The notes under the pieces were generated by a model, which worked only from the letters and a program-made list of their open reading frames with translations, searched no databases and was not told the origin of the DNA. Shown here piece by piece: positions 7,753 to 17,034 of a stretch of 35,032 nucleotides of DNA (positions within the stretch are counted from its first letter, which is position 1; each line of letters opens with the position of its first letter). Origin of the DNA: Bdellovibrionales bacterium (GTDB lineage Bacteria > Bdellovibrionota > Bdellovibrionia > Bdellovibrionales > UBA1609); NCBI GenBank assembly GCA_019695175.1, contig JAIBAM010000003.1:1-35032 (forward strand), given 5' to 3'. The translations under genes were made by a program, and so were the position numbers.

Positions 7753-7786
7753 GTAATTAAATTGAGAAGCTTTTGAGGTAAATGTA

Positions 7787-10700
7787 GTGAACAAAGTTAA
7801 TAGTTTCATTTTCAATGTCATCAGGGAAGGATTTAAAGCAATTTTAAGCGCAAGCCTTTTAGTAACTACAACATCACTTCCAACGAAAGCATGGGGTCTG
7901 TCACTCACTCTATCAGGATCCTCTTCTTCTCAAATTCCACTTTCAGCCGCACCAATGAGTCCAATACCAAATCCGACTGGCCATACTCAGCAACTAGACC
8001 CCATAAGCACTATTGCAGAGAACGACATACCGTCTGATTTAATGAAATTTTATAAGCCAATATTTAGTTCATTAAGCTCTAAAGTAACATGCGCTTTGTA
8101 TTATGGCACACCTGGATTATGTAATTCACCACCCAAAGAGAATGAAATTTTCGAAATTGAAAAAAAGATAAGTGAATGGAGTAAATATATACAAGAAAAA
8201 TTAACTAATCCTCATGATGAGCTTGCATCCAATATAAAATACAATGCTTTAAGAAGCGGAATTACAATCTACCTCTATTTTTGTGCTGTTTATCTAATAG
8301 AATTATTAAGAACTTCTATCGATATCCCTCTCGACCCAGATAAATGGCGAGAAAAATATTCATTATTCATAGATATCAATGATCTGAAAAGTTCAGAGGT
8401 TCTGAACTTTCTAGTACAGGTTAATAGAGAAGCCACAAATAATCAGCGGGTTTTTACTAGTTATGAAAGAAAAAATGGTAAGGGACAACTTGTACTAAGT
8501 TTACCACTCAAATTAGTTCCTGATATTATTTACTTTAAAGAAGGCCACAGATTTTCTAAAGAAAAAAATGGAGCCAATTTAGCTTTACTAGTGGCCATAG
8601 ACTTTTTGCTTATGAATCAATTTACCGTAAGAAGATTGCTCAAGAACAGCAATTTAAAAGTTGATATTCCTCCCTCTTTACTTGCAAGATTTCCCTCCCT
8701 TCGTTTTAAGCAAAGCTCTATGGAAATTGAATTTAAATTAGCAAAGGATGATTTCATTCGGGGAAAGGCAATGGAAATGATCTTACCCATAATGAAAGAA
8801 CTTCATTCAACAGAAATGTACTTTGTTACCAATCAATTTCTAGTGGATAGTTACCTCATAAAATCAGAAAACATAGGGGATAATTATTCCACAACTATTC
8901 AAAAAAAATTACACGACAATGACGAGTCTTCACTATCCACCGTACAAAATATAAAATCGCTCATAGCCCTTATGCCGATTGAAGCTGGCACCCCCACAGA
9001 CTTTCTCGAATCTTTAAGTGGATCCATCGCTCACGCAAAAGCAATAGCTATGAGAGAGAAATATTTTTCGCCCGCCGAACTCAGAAACTCTAACGTTCAA
9101 CCTGAGTATCAAAATGAATATATAAACGAAATTGATCAAGTCATAAGATTACGAGCAGAAAAATACAAGGAAGAAATCAAACCCCTTCTCCAAAAGTATT
9201 CAAATAAACTTTCTTCTATGTATTTGGCCATGGACACCAGAGAGGTCACTAAACTAAGCACCAGTATTACAAATACAGCTAGAATCATTAGCTCTTTAGC
9301 AAAAGAAAAAAATCAACCCGTCAATTTTAAGACTCTGGTTAATTTACGAAAAGAACAAATTGAGAAAATTGTTAGTAACAAAAATTTTTTTAGCCCAAAT
9401 ATTGATTTTGAAAAAGATCCACTCATAGTCAATCTGAAAACGCTACTAAATTTTGAAAGCTATGAAATGGCTGCCTCATTTCACCAAGAGGTTCTTATAT
9501 ATCTTTTGTCTCAGTTCCAACCCAAACAACAAAAACCTGGCCTATCGCCAATGATGTCATCACCCCCTGTAGCTTTGGACATCAGTGATCCAGAAAATAT
9601 TATGCGATGGTTACAATTTGTTGAAGTTGGGAAAAACATGGAAAACCCAGCCAAAAGAACAGACAAAGTATCTCTAATGGCTCAAGATAAAATCAATGAA
9701 AAAAATGTAATGATAAAAGCGACCCAATTGGAAAACAATCTAAAAAAGTGGATAAGAATTGGCGATCTATTAGTCTTATTTAACGGAAGATTTAAAGATA
9801 AATTTCGCAATCCAATAAAAAAATCAATTATTGAACATAACGAATGGACGGGAGATAATTTAGGTTGGATGATGGCGTGGAATCAAGATGACGCTCCAAC
9901 TGCAATTGATACAAAAATTCCCACCGTAGCGGATTTAAACCTGTCCGATGACGAATATGCCGTTTATCAAAAAAATTTAAAACAGGTGTTATTAAAACCC
10001 TACCCTTTTTTAAATTTGAAAATGAGTCCAGGGGATTCTTCCTGGAACACAACCTCAGAACGAACCGGAGAATACACAATTTACGATTGGTTAATTTTTG
10101 AACCCTCTTCTCCCGAAGCCATCATTCAGATCGGACTGAAGAAAGTAGATGAAAATATTTCAAAACAACTACTTGCCCTTACCGGAGAAAAAGATTTTTT
10201 GACCTCATGGCGAGATAAAGCCCTAGGACTTATTAATCAAATAACGACAAGTTCACCTCAAGAAGTTACCTCAATAGAACACGCTGTCTTAATTCATGAT
10301 TCGTTGCTCCTACAAAAAGAAATCAGTCGCCACCCAGCACTATTATCATCATATGGAAAATTACAATCTAAACTAATAGAAAAATCAGATCCATACAAAA
10401 CTTGGGAGTCATCAAATAAATATATTGATAAAATGTTTATGACAATGATGGCTTGGCAGGCCTTAAAGATTTTCAAACACTTTCTTTTTGGTAACTATAT
10501 TGGATCGATCATGGGAATAATAGGAAGTTTATTTGATTTCCCAGGTTTAAAATTATTTAGTCATACCGTTAATACCTTATTTGCAATCAGTATAACTACA
10601 AAATGGATTGACAGCTTCATTGTGACTCCATTTTTATCAGAAGTCTCACGAAACTTTAGTATGTGTTTGGAAGAAAATAATTGTTTAATAACTCCTGAGG

Positions 10701-11767
10701 AGCAACAGACCCAATGGGACGCTAGAGTTAAAGGACAAAAAAATTCTTTCTTGCTTGAATTAGGGTTGCTAATTTTTGGGGCGATTGCAATTTACACAGG
10801 AATTTCCTTCTTTAAAAAAATGAGGATTCAGAGCCTCATACAGCGTGGAGAAAATCTTGAAAAACTATTAGCCAATATTGGGCTTGGCTCCCGTAGTACT
10901 AGGTTAGGTGAACCACTTGCTATAGATTCAACAGTGATTACAGATGAAGGATTAGACATTGCCACCCAAAGTTTACTTCATACACTTAGCAATTCTCGTA
11001 GAGTCGAACCAAAAAACGTTTTAAAAAGTGTTCCAGATGCTGCCCCCCCCCCCAATCAGGGTTCAGCTACAAAACCAAATTTTGCAACCCCTGTAAGACT
11101 ACCCCCACCATATAGTGTTAATTTTCAAACTCTACCTGCACAGATACGTCGTTGGATACAAGGAACACCATCCTCCTCAAGAAGCGACCTGATTTTTCAT
11201 ACTGAAGATGTTTTAAGGCAATGGGTGAGACGGCAAATATTACGTGATGCGTCAGCAGCTCAAAAAATAATAGATGAGCAAGTTGCATATTTTAAAAATT
11301 TTTATCAAAGGTACCGTCATCAATTATCCGTTCTGGGTTTAGAACACCTAACTTTTGACCAACTTCTTCTTATTAGAAGTATAGTCCCCGAACTCAATTC
11401 ACTTTTACAAATGGGTAAAATAACTTACGTTGAACACTCCATTAAAATGGGCGCACTTCGCGAAATTGAGCAAGAACTCGAACCCATCCTTGAGGTTCTT
11501 ATATCCCAGAAAAATCCTACCGCCAGAAGATTCTTGGCTAGCGCTCTCGTAAAACTCAGTTTCACTACAAAGCAAATTGGTGAGCTTACCGAGAAATTAC
11601 AACAAACGTATGGCCTAGCAGACTTTAGAGCTCTTATCCTGGGTGATTCTGTGACAACGGCTCAGCAACTAAAAGGCCCAAAAATGCCTGAAAATAATCC
11701 CACTCAATCTAAGTCCGTCTTTGTTATTTCTCCCGATTGGGTAAAATTTCTTAATGAGGTATTTTAG
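7787..11767 (+). CDS. Very large exported/membrane-anchored protein, unknown
   Basis: Protein of 1326 residues that I do not recognise. The GTG start is supported by GAGGTAA 5 nt upstream. A Sec-type signal region (residues 1-36, ending near PTKAWG) is followed by a Ser/Pro-rich stretch and a long, mainly helical, charged region. Hydrophobic segments lie near residues 885-950 (FLFGNYIGSIMGIIGSLF and beyond) and 987-1011 (LLELGLLIFGAIAIYTGISF). A Pro-rich linker then leads into a helical tail of about 200 residues. The layout suggests a large periplasmic part anchored in the inner membrane with a separate C-terminal domain. An uninterrupted C11 run encodes the APPP of the linker. The next gene starts 2 nt after the stop, so the two are translationally coupled. 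Confidence 0.8.
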   Translation: MNKVNSFIFNVIREGFKAILSASLLVTTTSLPTKAWGLSLTLSGSSSSQIPLSAAPMSPIPNPTGHTQQLDPISTIAENDIPSDLMKFYKPIFSSLSSKVTCALYYGTPGLCNSPPKENEIFEIEKKISEWSKYIQEKLTNPHDELASNIKYNALRSGITIYLYFCAVYLIELLRTSIDIPLDPDKWREKYSLFIDINDLKSSEVLNFLVQVNREATNNQRVFTSYERKNGKGQLVLSLPLKLVPDIIYFKEGHRFSKEKNGANLALLVAIDFLLMNQFTVRRLLKNSNLKVDIPPSLLARFPSLRFKQSSMEIEFKLAKDDFIRGKAMEMILPIMKELHSTEMYFVTNQFLVDSYLIKSENIGDNYSTTIQKKLHDNDESSLSTVQNIKSLIALMPIEAGTPTDFLESLSGSIAHAKAIAMREKYFSPAELRNSNVQPEYQNEYINEIDQVIRLRAEKYKEEIKPLLQKYSNKLSSMYLAMDTREVTKLSTSITNTARIISSLAKEKNQPVNFKTLVNLRKEQIEKIVSNKNFFSPNIDFEKDPLIVNLKTLLNFESYEMAASFHQEVLIYLLSQFQPKQQKPGLSPMMSSPPVALDISDPENIMRWLQFVEVGKNMENPAKRTDKVSLMAQDKINEKNVMIKATQLENNLKKWIRIGDLLVLFNGRFKDKFRNPIKKSIIEHNEWTGDNLGWMMAWNQDDAPTAIDTKIPTVADLNLSDDEYAVYQKNLKQVLLKPYPFLNLKMSPGDSSWNTTSERTGEYTIYDWLIFEPSSPEAIIQIGLKKVDENISKQLLALTGEKDFLTSWRDKALGLINQITTSSPQEVTSIEHAVLIHDSLLLQKEISRHPALLSSYGKLQSKLIEKSDPYKTWESSNKYIDKMFMTMMAWQALKIFKHFLFGNYIGSIMGIIGSLFDFPGLKLFSHTVNTLFAISITTKWIDSFIVTPFLSEVSRNFSMCLEENNCLITPEEQQTQWDARVKGQKNSFLLELGLLIFGAIAIYTGISFFKKMRIQSLIQRGENLEKLLANIGLGSRSTRLGEPLAIDSTVITDEGLDIATQSLLHTLSNSRRVEPKNVLKSVPDAAPPPNQGSATKPNFATPVRLPPPYSVNFQTLPAQIRRWIQGTPSSSRSDLIFHTEDVLRQWVRRQILRDASAAQKIIDEQVAYFKNFYQRYRHQLSVLGLEHLTFDQLLLIRSIVPELNSLLQMGKITYVEHSIKMGALREIEQELEPILEVLISQKNPTARRFLASALVKLSFTTKQIGELTEKLQQTYGLADFRALILGDSVTTAQQLKGPKMPENNPTQSKSVFVISPDWVKFLNEVF
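11043..11053 (+). repeat. C11 homopolymer inside the 1326-aa gene
   Basis: Eleven consecutive C residues encode Ala-Pro-Pro-Pro (about residues 1086-1089), between the last hydrophobic segment and the C-terminal helical tail. Slippage by one base would frameshift and remove about 240 residues. Long C/G runs are classic phase-variation tracts, and this one stands out in AT-rich DNA. Confidence 0.85.
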
Positions 11768-11769
11768 CG

Positions 11770-12987
11770 ATGAAACACTATCCCCTTAGAAATAATAACA
11801 GACAATTCATATTTGTTTTCTTTTTATGCATATTTTTTATGCCATTTATGGCAAGAAGCGAAAATACACTTCCAGGCCAAGAGATTCTTGTCTTACCAGA
11901 TTTTGATGCTTTTTCTAATTCGACATCTTTTCAACAACGACAAAAAATGTTATTCGCCATTCTAGAAGAAACTGCTACTCAAACTGTTGACTTCTATCGA
12001 AAAGAGCAAAGTAATAATATAAATATTTTCAAACACTGCTATCCAACTGATCCAATAGGCATTCTTTTTTCAGACTTGGCAAATTTAGATCAATCCCCAT
12101 ATTGTAAAATTATAAAGGATCTAGTGAAAAAATTTCGGGAATTGTCAACCCGTGATCATAATACATTCACTGCAATTTTGGTTTGGCACTATGTTGTAGA
12201 AGCGGATAGGGAATTAAAATTAGGTTGGGAACTACTTATAAACCACCTTACAGAACAGCTTGCCGATCAATTTCCCCGACCCTATGAGATGAAAGCTTTA
12301 GAAGGACTTAGCTTTTTAGTCAGTGCTTTTTCCGTAAAAACACTTTATGAATTGGTTGTAAAACAAAGAAATTCGAGATTGAAAATAAATGGTGATTTTC
12401 GCAATGATTTGAGTACTGTACGTATTGAGCATGAAATCGAACCAAAAGGAAAATTTTCTCGGAAAATTCGGACAAAATCTACTCTCATTGTTCTAACTGC
12501 AACAGTTGCTTACCTCTTTTATTTATTTTATCCAGAAGATTCAAAAGATCAAACCACCCTTGACCCTAATCAAAAAATCCCTCCCGCAGATATTTTAGGT
12601 TATGTTCAATCTCTTTTAGCTTGTAGTTATTCCCAAGCTATAGCCAAACTCATTGATACTTGTCAGAAAGCACCCGTGACCTCAGAGAACCCAGACTTAG
12701 TATGTCTTGATTCAGAGGATTCATCTCGACGAGACGAATATGTCAAGTATGTTACTAGTATCCAAAATTTAAATATGTCCCATCATCTTGATAATACCAT
12801 TGATATACAACCTATTGTGAATAGCTTTTATATTTTTAAAAATTCTTTACCCCAAGAATACGCTACCAATCTAAATGAAATGATTTCTTCAATTGTTAAT
12901 AAAGAATCCGTACCCCAATGCGATAGGGTCTCTGCAACAGATATGGTGATTAATGCATGGAATAAAGCTCTAGGTTACAGCAATTAA
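11770..12987 (+). CDS. Exported protein with one internal TM segment, unknown
   Basis: Protein of 405 residues, not recognised. The N-terminus is a strong signal peptide (FIFVFFLCIFFMPFMARSE; cleavage probably near MARS-EN). One clear transmembrane helix, STLIVLTATVAYLFYLFY, lies near residue 240 and is preceded by basic residues (KFSRKIRTK). The C-terminal part has several cysteines (LLACSYS, DTCQKA, LVCLD, PQCDR), consistent with disulfides outside the cytoplasm. The ATG lies 2 nt after the 1326-residue gene stop, so the pair is almost certainly co-translated and probably acts together. The ribosome site lies inside the end of the upstream gene. No enzymatic motif is visible. Confidence 0.75.
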   Translation: MKHYPLRNNNRQFIFVFFLCIFFMPFMARSENTLPGQEILVLPDFDAFSNSTSFQQRQKMLFAILEETATQTVDFYRKEQSNNINIFKHCYPTDPIGILFSDLANLDQSPYCKIIKDLVKKFRELSTRDHNTFTAILVWHYVVEADRELKLGWELLINHLTEQLADQFPRPYEMKALEGLSFLVSAFSVKTLYELVVKQRNSRLKINGDFRNDLSTVRIEHEIEPKGKFSRKIRTKSTLIVLTATVAYLFYLFYPEDSKDQTTLDPNQKIPPADILGYVQSLLACSYSQAIAKLIDTCQKAPVTSENPDLVCLDSEDSSRRDEYVKYVTSIQNLNMSHHLDNTIDIQPIVNSFYIFKNSLPQEYATNLNEMISSIVNKESVPQCDRVSATDMVINAWNKALGYSN

Positions 12988-13108
12988 TAAAATTTTTGCT
13001 CGTGATTCACAAAAATGAAAGTAAAATTTTTATCAATAGTATCAGTATGACTTCCGTAAGCTATTTTTCCAGGATCAAAATTAGACCTCTTCTTTGAAAC
13101 TTATAAGC

Positions 13109-13123
13109 GACTAATTTTTAGTC
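13109..13123. other. Short AT-rich stem-loop in the gap before the 518-aa gene
   Basis: GACTAA (13109-13114) and TTAGTC (13118-13123) form a 6-bp stem with a 3-nt loop in the 273-bp gap between the 405- and 518-residue genes. The gap otherwise holds only very short ORFs. It may separate two transcription units or be an operator. Confidence 0.3.
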
Positions 13124-13260
13124 ATTCAAGTGCAAAAAGCTACCTAGTGGTTTCAGTTTATCGCAAAATACAGATTACCCATTCACTATTCCTTAAATAA
13201 TTTAAATCAATTTTGCGCAGAAGCAAGTGATTGCATAAATTTTGCATCAATTATTGATAT

Positions 13261-14817
13261 ATGAAATTAAGACTTGATCAACTTATCACTATTTTTTTTG
13301 TTCCTACTTTTATAGGATTTTGGCTTAATGAAACCTACGCTTCTGGCAATATTCCTACCCCTCAACCGGATACAACGACCCACTACTTAAGTTGTCAAAA
13401 TAAAATCATCTTACCAGAAAATTCAGCTCAGAAACAAGAAGGTCAATTTACCGTGGATGAAGTCAATCCAAGTCGGATCAATGAAAATTTTTATCATAAT
13501 GAAATTAAAAAATTAGGAGTTGATGTTACTGATTTAATTTTAAATGAACTTCAAAATGGACGAAGCATTCTAGAAAATATGTTATCAGTTCTTGAAAACA
13601 ATTCTCTTTTTTACGAATCTGATTCTATAAATGAAATTGAAAGAAAAATTACAACCTGCACAAAAACAAGAACTTGCTCATTAGATTCTAATTCCTCAGA
13701 ATTTTTAAAAAAATTAACGGCTGTCTTTTCACATTTTCGTCTTTATTTGGCCATGTCTCAATATGTAATGTTTTCTGATACTGGCCTAGAAAGCTACCAA
13801 CCTCTCTATAAAATGATCAGTGCTCCCTATTACTTTAAAACAGAAAATTTATATGACCCTTTATCTAGTGAAGAAATTAAGACATTCAATGAGTTTTTAA
13901 AAATTTTTTGGGAAGGGAAAACATCATCAATAACCTCAGGATTTAAAAAAAATAAGAAAAGATCAGGTGGAGTGGTAGATCAATATATTCTTGTCCTAAC
14001 AAAAAAAATGAATCCCAACTATCAAAATCAAGAGGAACTAAAGACTCTTAGAATGTTAAGTGAATATAAGAATATAAATGATTTTCAAGAGAAAGTTAGA
14101 TCTTTTTTATCTATTAAGGATACAGGTTGGATCCTTTTTTTGAATCAGCAATTCAAAGAGTTCAAAAGGAACTTTAAATTATTGACATGGCAATATTTTA
14201 GTATGTTCAGACCCATAATCTACCTCACAAAATCTCAACCCACCATTGCAGATCTTAAACAAGCCCTCTTACTCGCGATGTCAGATAACATTCAACTCGC
14301 TACTGAATTTGAAAATAAAAAAAATATTATCAACAATTCTTTTAAAACGAAAGGAGCACCATTTGATGAAATAGACGATGTTCTTGACTACTCACTTTAT
14401 TTAGAAAAGTACCTGGTTGTCCACCCCCGTTCGTGTCAAATTGCTGAAACCAGATTCCGTCAAGTGGAACAACGAGAACGGGGAATTGTACCGTTATACG
14501 CTGCTGCTGTCATTGTACAAATAATGGCACCAATTTCTTTGTTCACATCATTAATAATTGATTCAGCTTTTATAGCAAAGAATATTTTAATACCTAACTA
14601 CCAAGAGAGTCAGAAAATTAAATCTGACTTGAACTTAATTCTCGTTGAGAATGAATGTGAAAAAGTTGGAATCCTCGCTAAAGCTTGTGACGACCAGTAT
14701 AATGATATTACAAGAAAACTTACTGAGCTCAACTTGAAATCTATGATTAGCATCTTCTCGATAGGATTAGGAATTCCTTCTTCAAATAAACTCTTACACC
14801 GTCTGGTTCCTCGTTAA
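13261..14817 (+). CDS. Exported protein with C-terminal TM segments, unknown
   Basis: Protein of 518 residues, not recognised. A signal peptide (LITIFFVPTFIGFWL, cleavage near ETYAS) starts it. A long helical, Lys/Asn-rich region with two cysteines (TTCTKTRTCSL) follows. A hydrophobic stretch, YAAAVIVQIMAPISLFTSLI, lies near residues 415-440, and a short cysteine-containing tail (ENECEK, AKACDDQ) ends it. The general plan resembles the 1326- and 405-residue proteins upstream: signal peptide, long helical region, late membrane segment and cysteines. That suggests one functional block, though no clear sequence homology is visible by eye. An in-frame TGA lies two codons before the ATG. The ribosome site is poor. 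Confidence 0.75.
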   Translation: MKLRLDQLITIFFVPTFIGFWLNETYASGNIPTPQPDTTTHYLSCQNKIILPENSAQKQEGQFTVDEVNPSRINENFYHNEIKKLGVDVTDLILNELQNGRSILENMLSVLENNSLFYESDSINEIERKITTCTKTRTCSLDSNSSEFLKKLTAVFSHFRLYLAMSQYVMFSDTGLESYQPLYKMISAPYYFKTENLYDPLSSEEIKTFNEFLKIFWEGKTSSITSGFKKNKKRSGGVVDQYILVLTKKMNPNYQNQEELKTLRMLSEYKNINDFQEKVRSFLSIKDTGWILFLNQQFKEFKRNFKLLTWQYFSMFRPIIYLTKSQPTIADLKQALLLAMSDNIQLATEFENKKNIINNSFKTKGAPFDEIDDVLDYSLYLEKYLVVHPRSCQIAETRFRQVEQRERGIVPLYAAAVIVQIMAPISLFTSLIIDSAFIAKNILIPNYQESQKIKSDLNLILVENECEKVGILAKACDDQYNDITRKLTELNLKSMISIFSIGLGIPSSNKLLHRLVPR

Positions 14818-14834
14818 ACAATTTTTTGATCAAA

Positions 14835-14850
14835 GCCTCACCCCGGAGGC
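14835..14850 (-). terminator. Weak stem-loop overlapping the HIT gene stop
   Basis: GCCTC (14835-14839) and GAGGC (14846-14850) form a GC-rich 5-bp stem that includes the HIT stop codon. Only UUU follows on the minus strand. A perfect TTTGATCAAA palindrome (14825-14834) lies next to it, between the convergent 518-aa and HIT genes. Weak terminator candidate. Confidence 0.3.
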
Positions 14851-15179
14851 CAATCCATAAAACGGCCACCCAGTATGTGGAAGTGAATATGAGGCACAGT
14901 TTGGCAACCATGTTCTCCAACATTGGTAACTAAACGATAGCCTTTTTGCGCAAAACCTTCTTGTTCTGCAATATAGGCAGCCTTCAGCATTAAATGCCCT
15001 AAAAGCAATTGATCTTCTTTTTGCACGGAAGCCAAAGAAGTAATTTCTTTTTTTGGTATCAATAAAATATGTTGAGGAGCTTGAGGATGACGATCCCTAA
15101 ATGCCAAACAAAGTTCGTCTTCGTACACAATATTTGCTGGAATCTGTCGCGAAATAATTTGACTAAAAAGGGTCGACAT
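14838..15179 (-). CDS. HIT-family (HINT-type) nucleotide hydrolase
   Basis: Small cytosolic protein of 113 residues. Its C-terminal histidine triad, HIHFHILGGR (about residues 97-106), matches His-x-His-x-His-xx and is preceded by GEHGCQTVPH. The N-terminal block (IISRQIPANIVYEDELCLAF, then HILLIPKKEI) is typical of the Hint branch, whose members hydrolyse purine nucleoside phosphoramidates and related adenylates. A strong ribosome site (AAAGGAGG) fixes the start. It lies 139 nt downstream of the ETF-QO gene on the same strand and could be co-transcribed. Confidence 0.92.
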   Translation of the reverse strand: MSTLFSQIISRQIPANIVYEDELCLAFRDRHPQAPQHILLIPKKEITSLASVQKEDQLLLGHLMLKAAYIAEQEGFAQKGYRLVTNVGEHGCQTVPHIHFHILGGRFMDWPPG

Positions 15180-15318
15180 AGTGCCTCCTTTGAAAATTTT
15201 TGAGATTCAGCCACCGCAAACACATCGAATAGATGAAAGTCAGCGGGCACAAATAAATAATTTTTGAGTCCAGGTTTTCAAACTCAAGCAACGTCACGTT
15301 ACATTAAATTAAATTTCA

Positions 15319-17034
15319 TCACATCATATTGTAGTTTGGACCACTTCCACCTTCGCGAGGTTGCCACCGCGGCCCTAACACATCTGTCGCTTTGCAGTCC
15401 ACACAGTTGGGAGCATTCACCACCAAATCATCCCCGCGTCTTTCGTAAACCCCCGCTGGACAAAGATGGGAATAAAATTCTGCAATTTCTGCAGTTACAT
15501 CCTTGCCCACTTTAAGATGGGAGGGAATATCATCACGAGTTTTATTTCCAGATAAATATACCGCATCCACTTTGCTCATACCCACTTGGGCTAACGGAGT
15601 GTTATGACGAGATATTTCTTTCCACTCCTCTGCATCTTCCAAACCATGACTGGAAGCACCAGGAAAAGTCCCACCAGTTAATGTCATTAATCCTGCTTTA
15701 AGTCCGCCCAGATAAAATCCACTTTTGAAAGCATGTCGCATGTTACGAACTTTTTTTAAATCTTCAAATACGTAACTGGAGCGTAGAGTTTCATCGTAAG
15801 ATTTGAGCGATTTGGCAGAAACATCTCCATTTTTTAGGGCTGCATAAATGGCTCGAGCTCCGTAAATTCCTGACTGAATGGCGTAGTGAATTCCTTTGAG
15901 GGCCGGGACATTTACCAAACCCGCCGCATCACCTAAGATTAAAACTCCATCCCCGTACATTCTTTCTGGCAAAGCATGATAGCCTCCCTCGGGAATAGTT
16001 TTGGCACCCCACTCAATACACTCACCACCTTCAAGAATTGGTTTAAATAATTTATGTTGTTTTAAATTTTGCAAAAGATGATGCACATCCAAATGGCTTT
16101 GACGATAATCTAAACCCACCACCAATCCAATAGCCACAAGATCTTCAGCTAAAGGATAAAGAAAACTGCCCCCAAAAGCATCTTTGGGCAAGGGCCAACC
16201 CATAGTGTGAATGATTTCCTTTGGCGCCTTTTTAACGCGCCAGATTTCTTTAACTCCCAAGGCATAAATTTGAGGTAAAGTGGATCCGATGTTCTGCCAT
16301 TGAGTGTAAGCCTGCGTAAGCAAACCTCGAGTCCCTTCCGCAAGAACAGTCACCTGTGCCGTGATTTCAGTTCCTGGATTGTATTGCGATCCTGGTTGCC
16401 CCTGTCGATCCAAACCACTGGCAGCAGTACTCACCCCCACCACTCGATTTTCCTGAACATGCAGTCCATTGGCAGGAAATCCACAAAATATATTTACACC
16501 CATTTCTTCTGCTTTTTGTCCCATCCATCGCACCACCTCACAAATGGAAGCAATGTAGTTTCCCTGATTACACATAGTCGGTGGTGTGGGAATTTTATAA
16601 TGCCCAGATTCCGACATAAAAAAAACTTTTTCTTCTTCAACAGGACGACGAAATGGAAAATCTTTAAGGTTCAGCTCCGGAAAAAGTTCTTGAAGCGACA
16701 CAGGGTTAATCACAGCACCGGAAAGATTGTGCCCCCCTAAACTATTAGCCTTATCTAAAACTCCGATTTCTAATGAGCTTAAGCTGCCTCCAGATTCCCG
16801 ATCTTTTTTCACCAATCGTGACAATTCAATGGCTCCAGCAAGTCCTGAGGGTCCCGCACCCACAAAAACCACATCCAATGGAACCACATTTTCTCCCTCT
16901 GGAAGAAAATTTTTAATAAGTTCAGATTGGGGTAAAGGCACCTGAAAGTGGGAAGGAACAAAACGATCTTTGCCAATTTTATCTTTTGTTGAAGAAATCA
17001 CGGAACACCTCATTGTCACATTAATTCGCAACAT
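15319..17034 (-). CDS. Electron-transfer flavoprotein:ubiquinone oxidoreductase
   Basis: ETF-QO passes electrons from acyl-CoA dehydrogenases, through ETF, to the quinone pool at the inner membrane. The FAD motif VVFVGAGPSGLAGAIEL is followed by GGHNLSGAVINP, LAEGTRGLLT, ALGVKEIWRV and LILGDAAGLVNVPALKG, all family landmarks. The C-terminal Fe-S segment reads LCPAGVYE...NAPNCVDCKATDV; the fourth cysteine of the classic 4Fe-4S set is a Thr here. ATG at 17034 is a plausible start. A TTG at 17049 has no ribosome site, and GTG at 17001, behind GAGGTG, is another candidate. The family core starts after all of these. fadD elsewhere in the window fits a beta-oxidation role. Confidence 0.93.
   Translation of the reverse strand: MLRINVTMRCSVISSTKDKIGKDRFVPSHFQVPLPQSELIKNFLPEGENVVPLDVVFVGAGPSGLAGAIELSRLVKKDRESGGSLSSLEIGVLDKANSLGGHNLSGAVINPVSLQELFPELNLKDFPFRRPVEEEKVFFMSESGHYKIPTPPTMCNQGNYIASICEVVRWMGQKAEEMGVNIFCGFPANGLHVQENRVVGVSTAASGLDRQGQPGSQYNPGTEITAQVTVLAEGTRGLLTQAYTQWQNIGSTLPQIYALGVKEIWRVKKAPKEIIHTMGWPLPKDAFGGSFLYPLAEDLVAIGLVVGLDYRQSHLDVHHLLQNLKQHKLFKPILEGGECIEWGAKTIPEGGYHALPERMYGDGVLILGDAAGLVNVPALKGIHYAIQSGIYGARAIYAALKNGDVSAKSLKSYDETLRSSYVFEDLKKVRNMRHAFKSGFYLGGLKAGLMTLTGGTFPGASSHGLEDAEEWKEISRHNTPLAQVGMSKVDAVYLSGNKTRDDIPSHLKVGKDVTAEIAEFYSHLCPAGVYERRGDDLVVNAPNCVDCKATDVLGPRWQPREGGSGPNYNMM

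Larger units (their letters stand above)
6991..7786. other. 796-bp divergent intergenic region
   Basis: No convincing protein gene lies here; the longest frames are short or are shadows of the large downstream gene. It separates two divergent genes for exported proteins and carries both promoters. It contains a 9-bp tandem repeat (7077-7094), an 18-bp tandem duplication (7280-7315) and a stem-loop with a competing pairing partner (7535-7582). It is long for this gene-dense window, so an untranslated leader or small RNA is possible. Confidence 0.6.

Noticed and set aside
7781-7790. ATG-TAG start-stop element just before the GTG of the 1326-residue gene
   Set aside because: The ATG is directly against the ribosome site, too close to be used; probably chance.
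7654-7908. 84-codon minus-strand frame
   Set aside because: It overlaps the start and signal peptide of the 1326-residue gene and shows no domain or ribosome site.
13015-13050. 11-codon ORF MKVKFLSIVSV after the 405-residue gene
   Set aside because: Looks like a signal-peptide start, but it stops at once and no other frame continues it convincingly.
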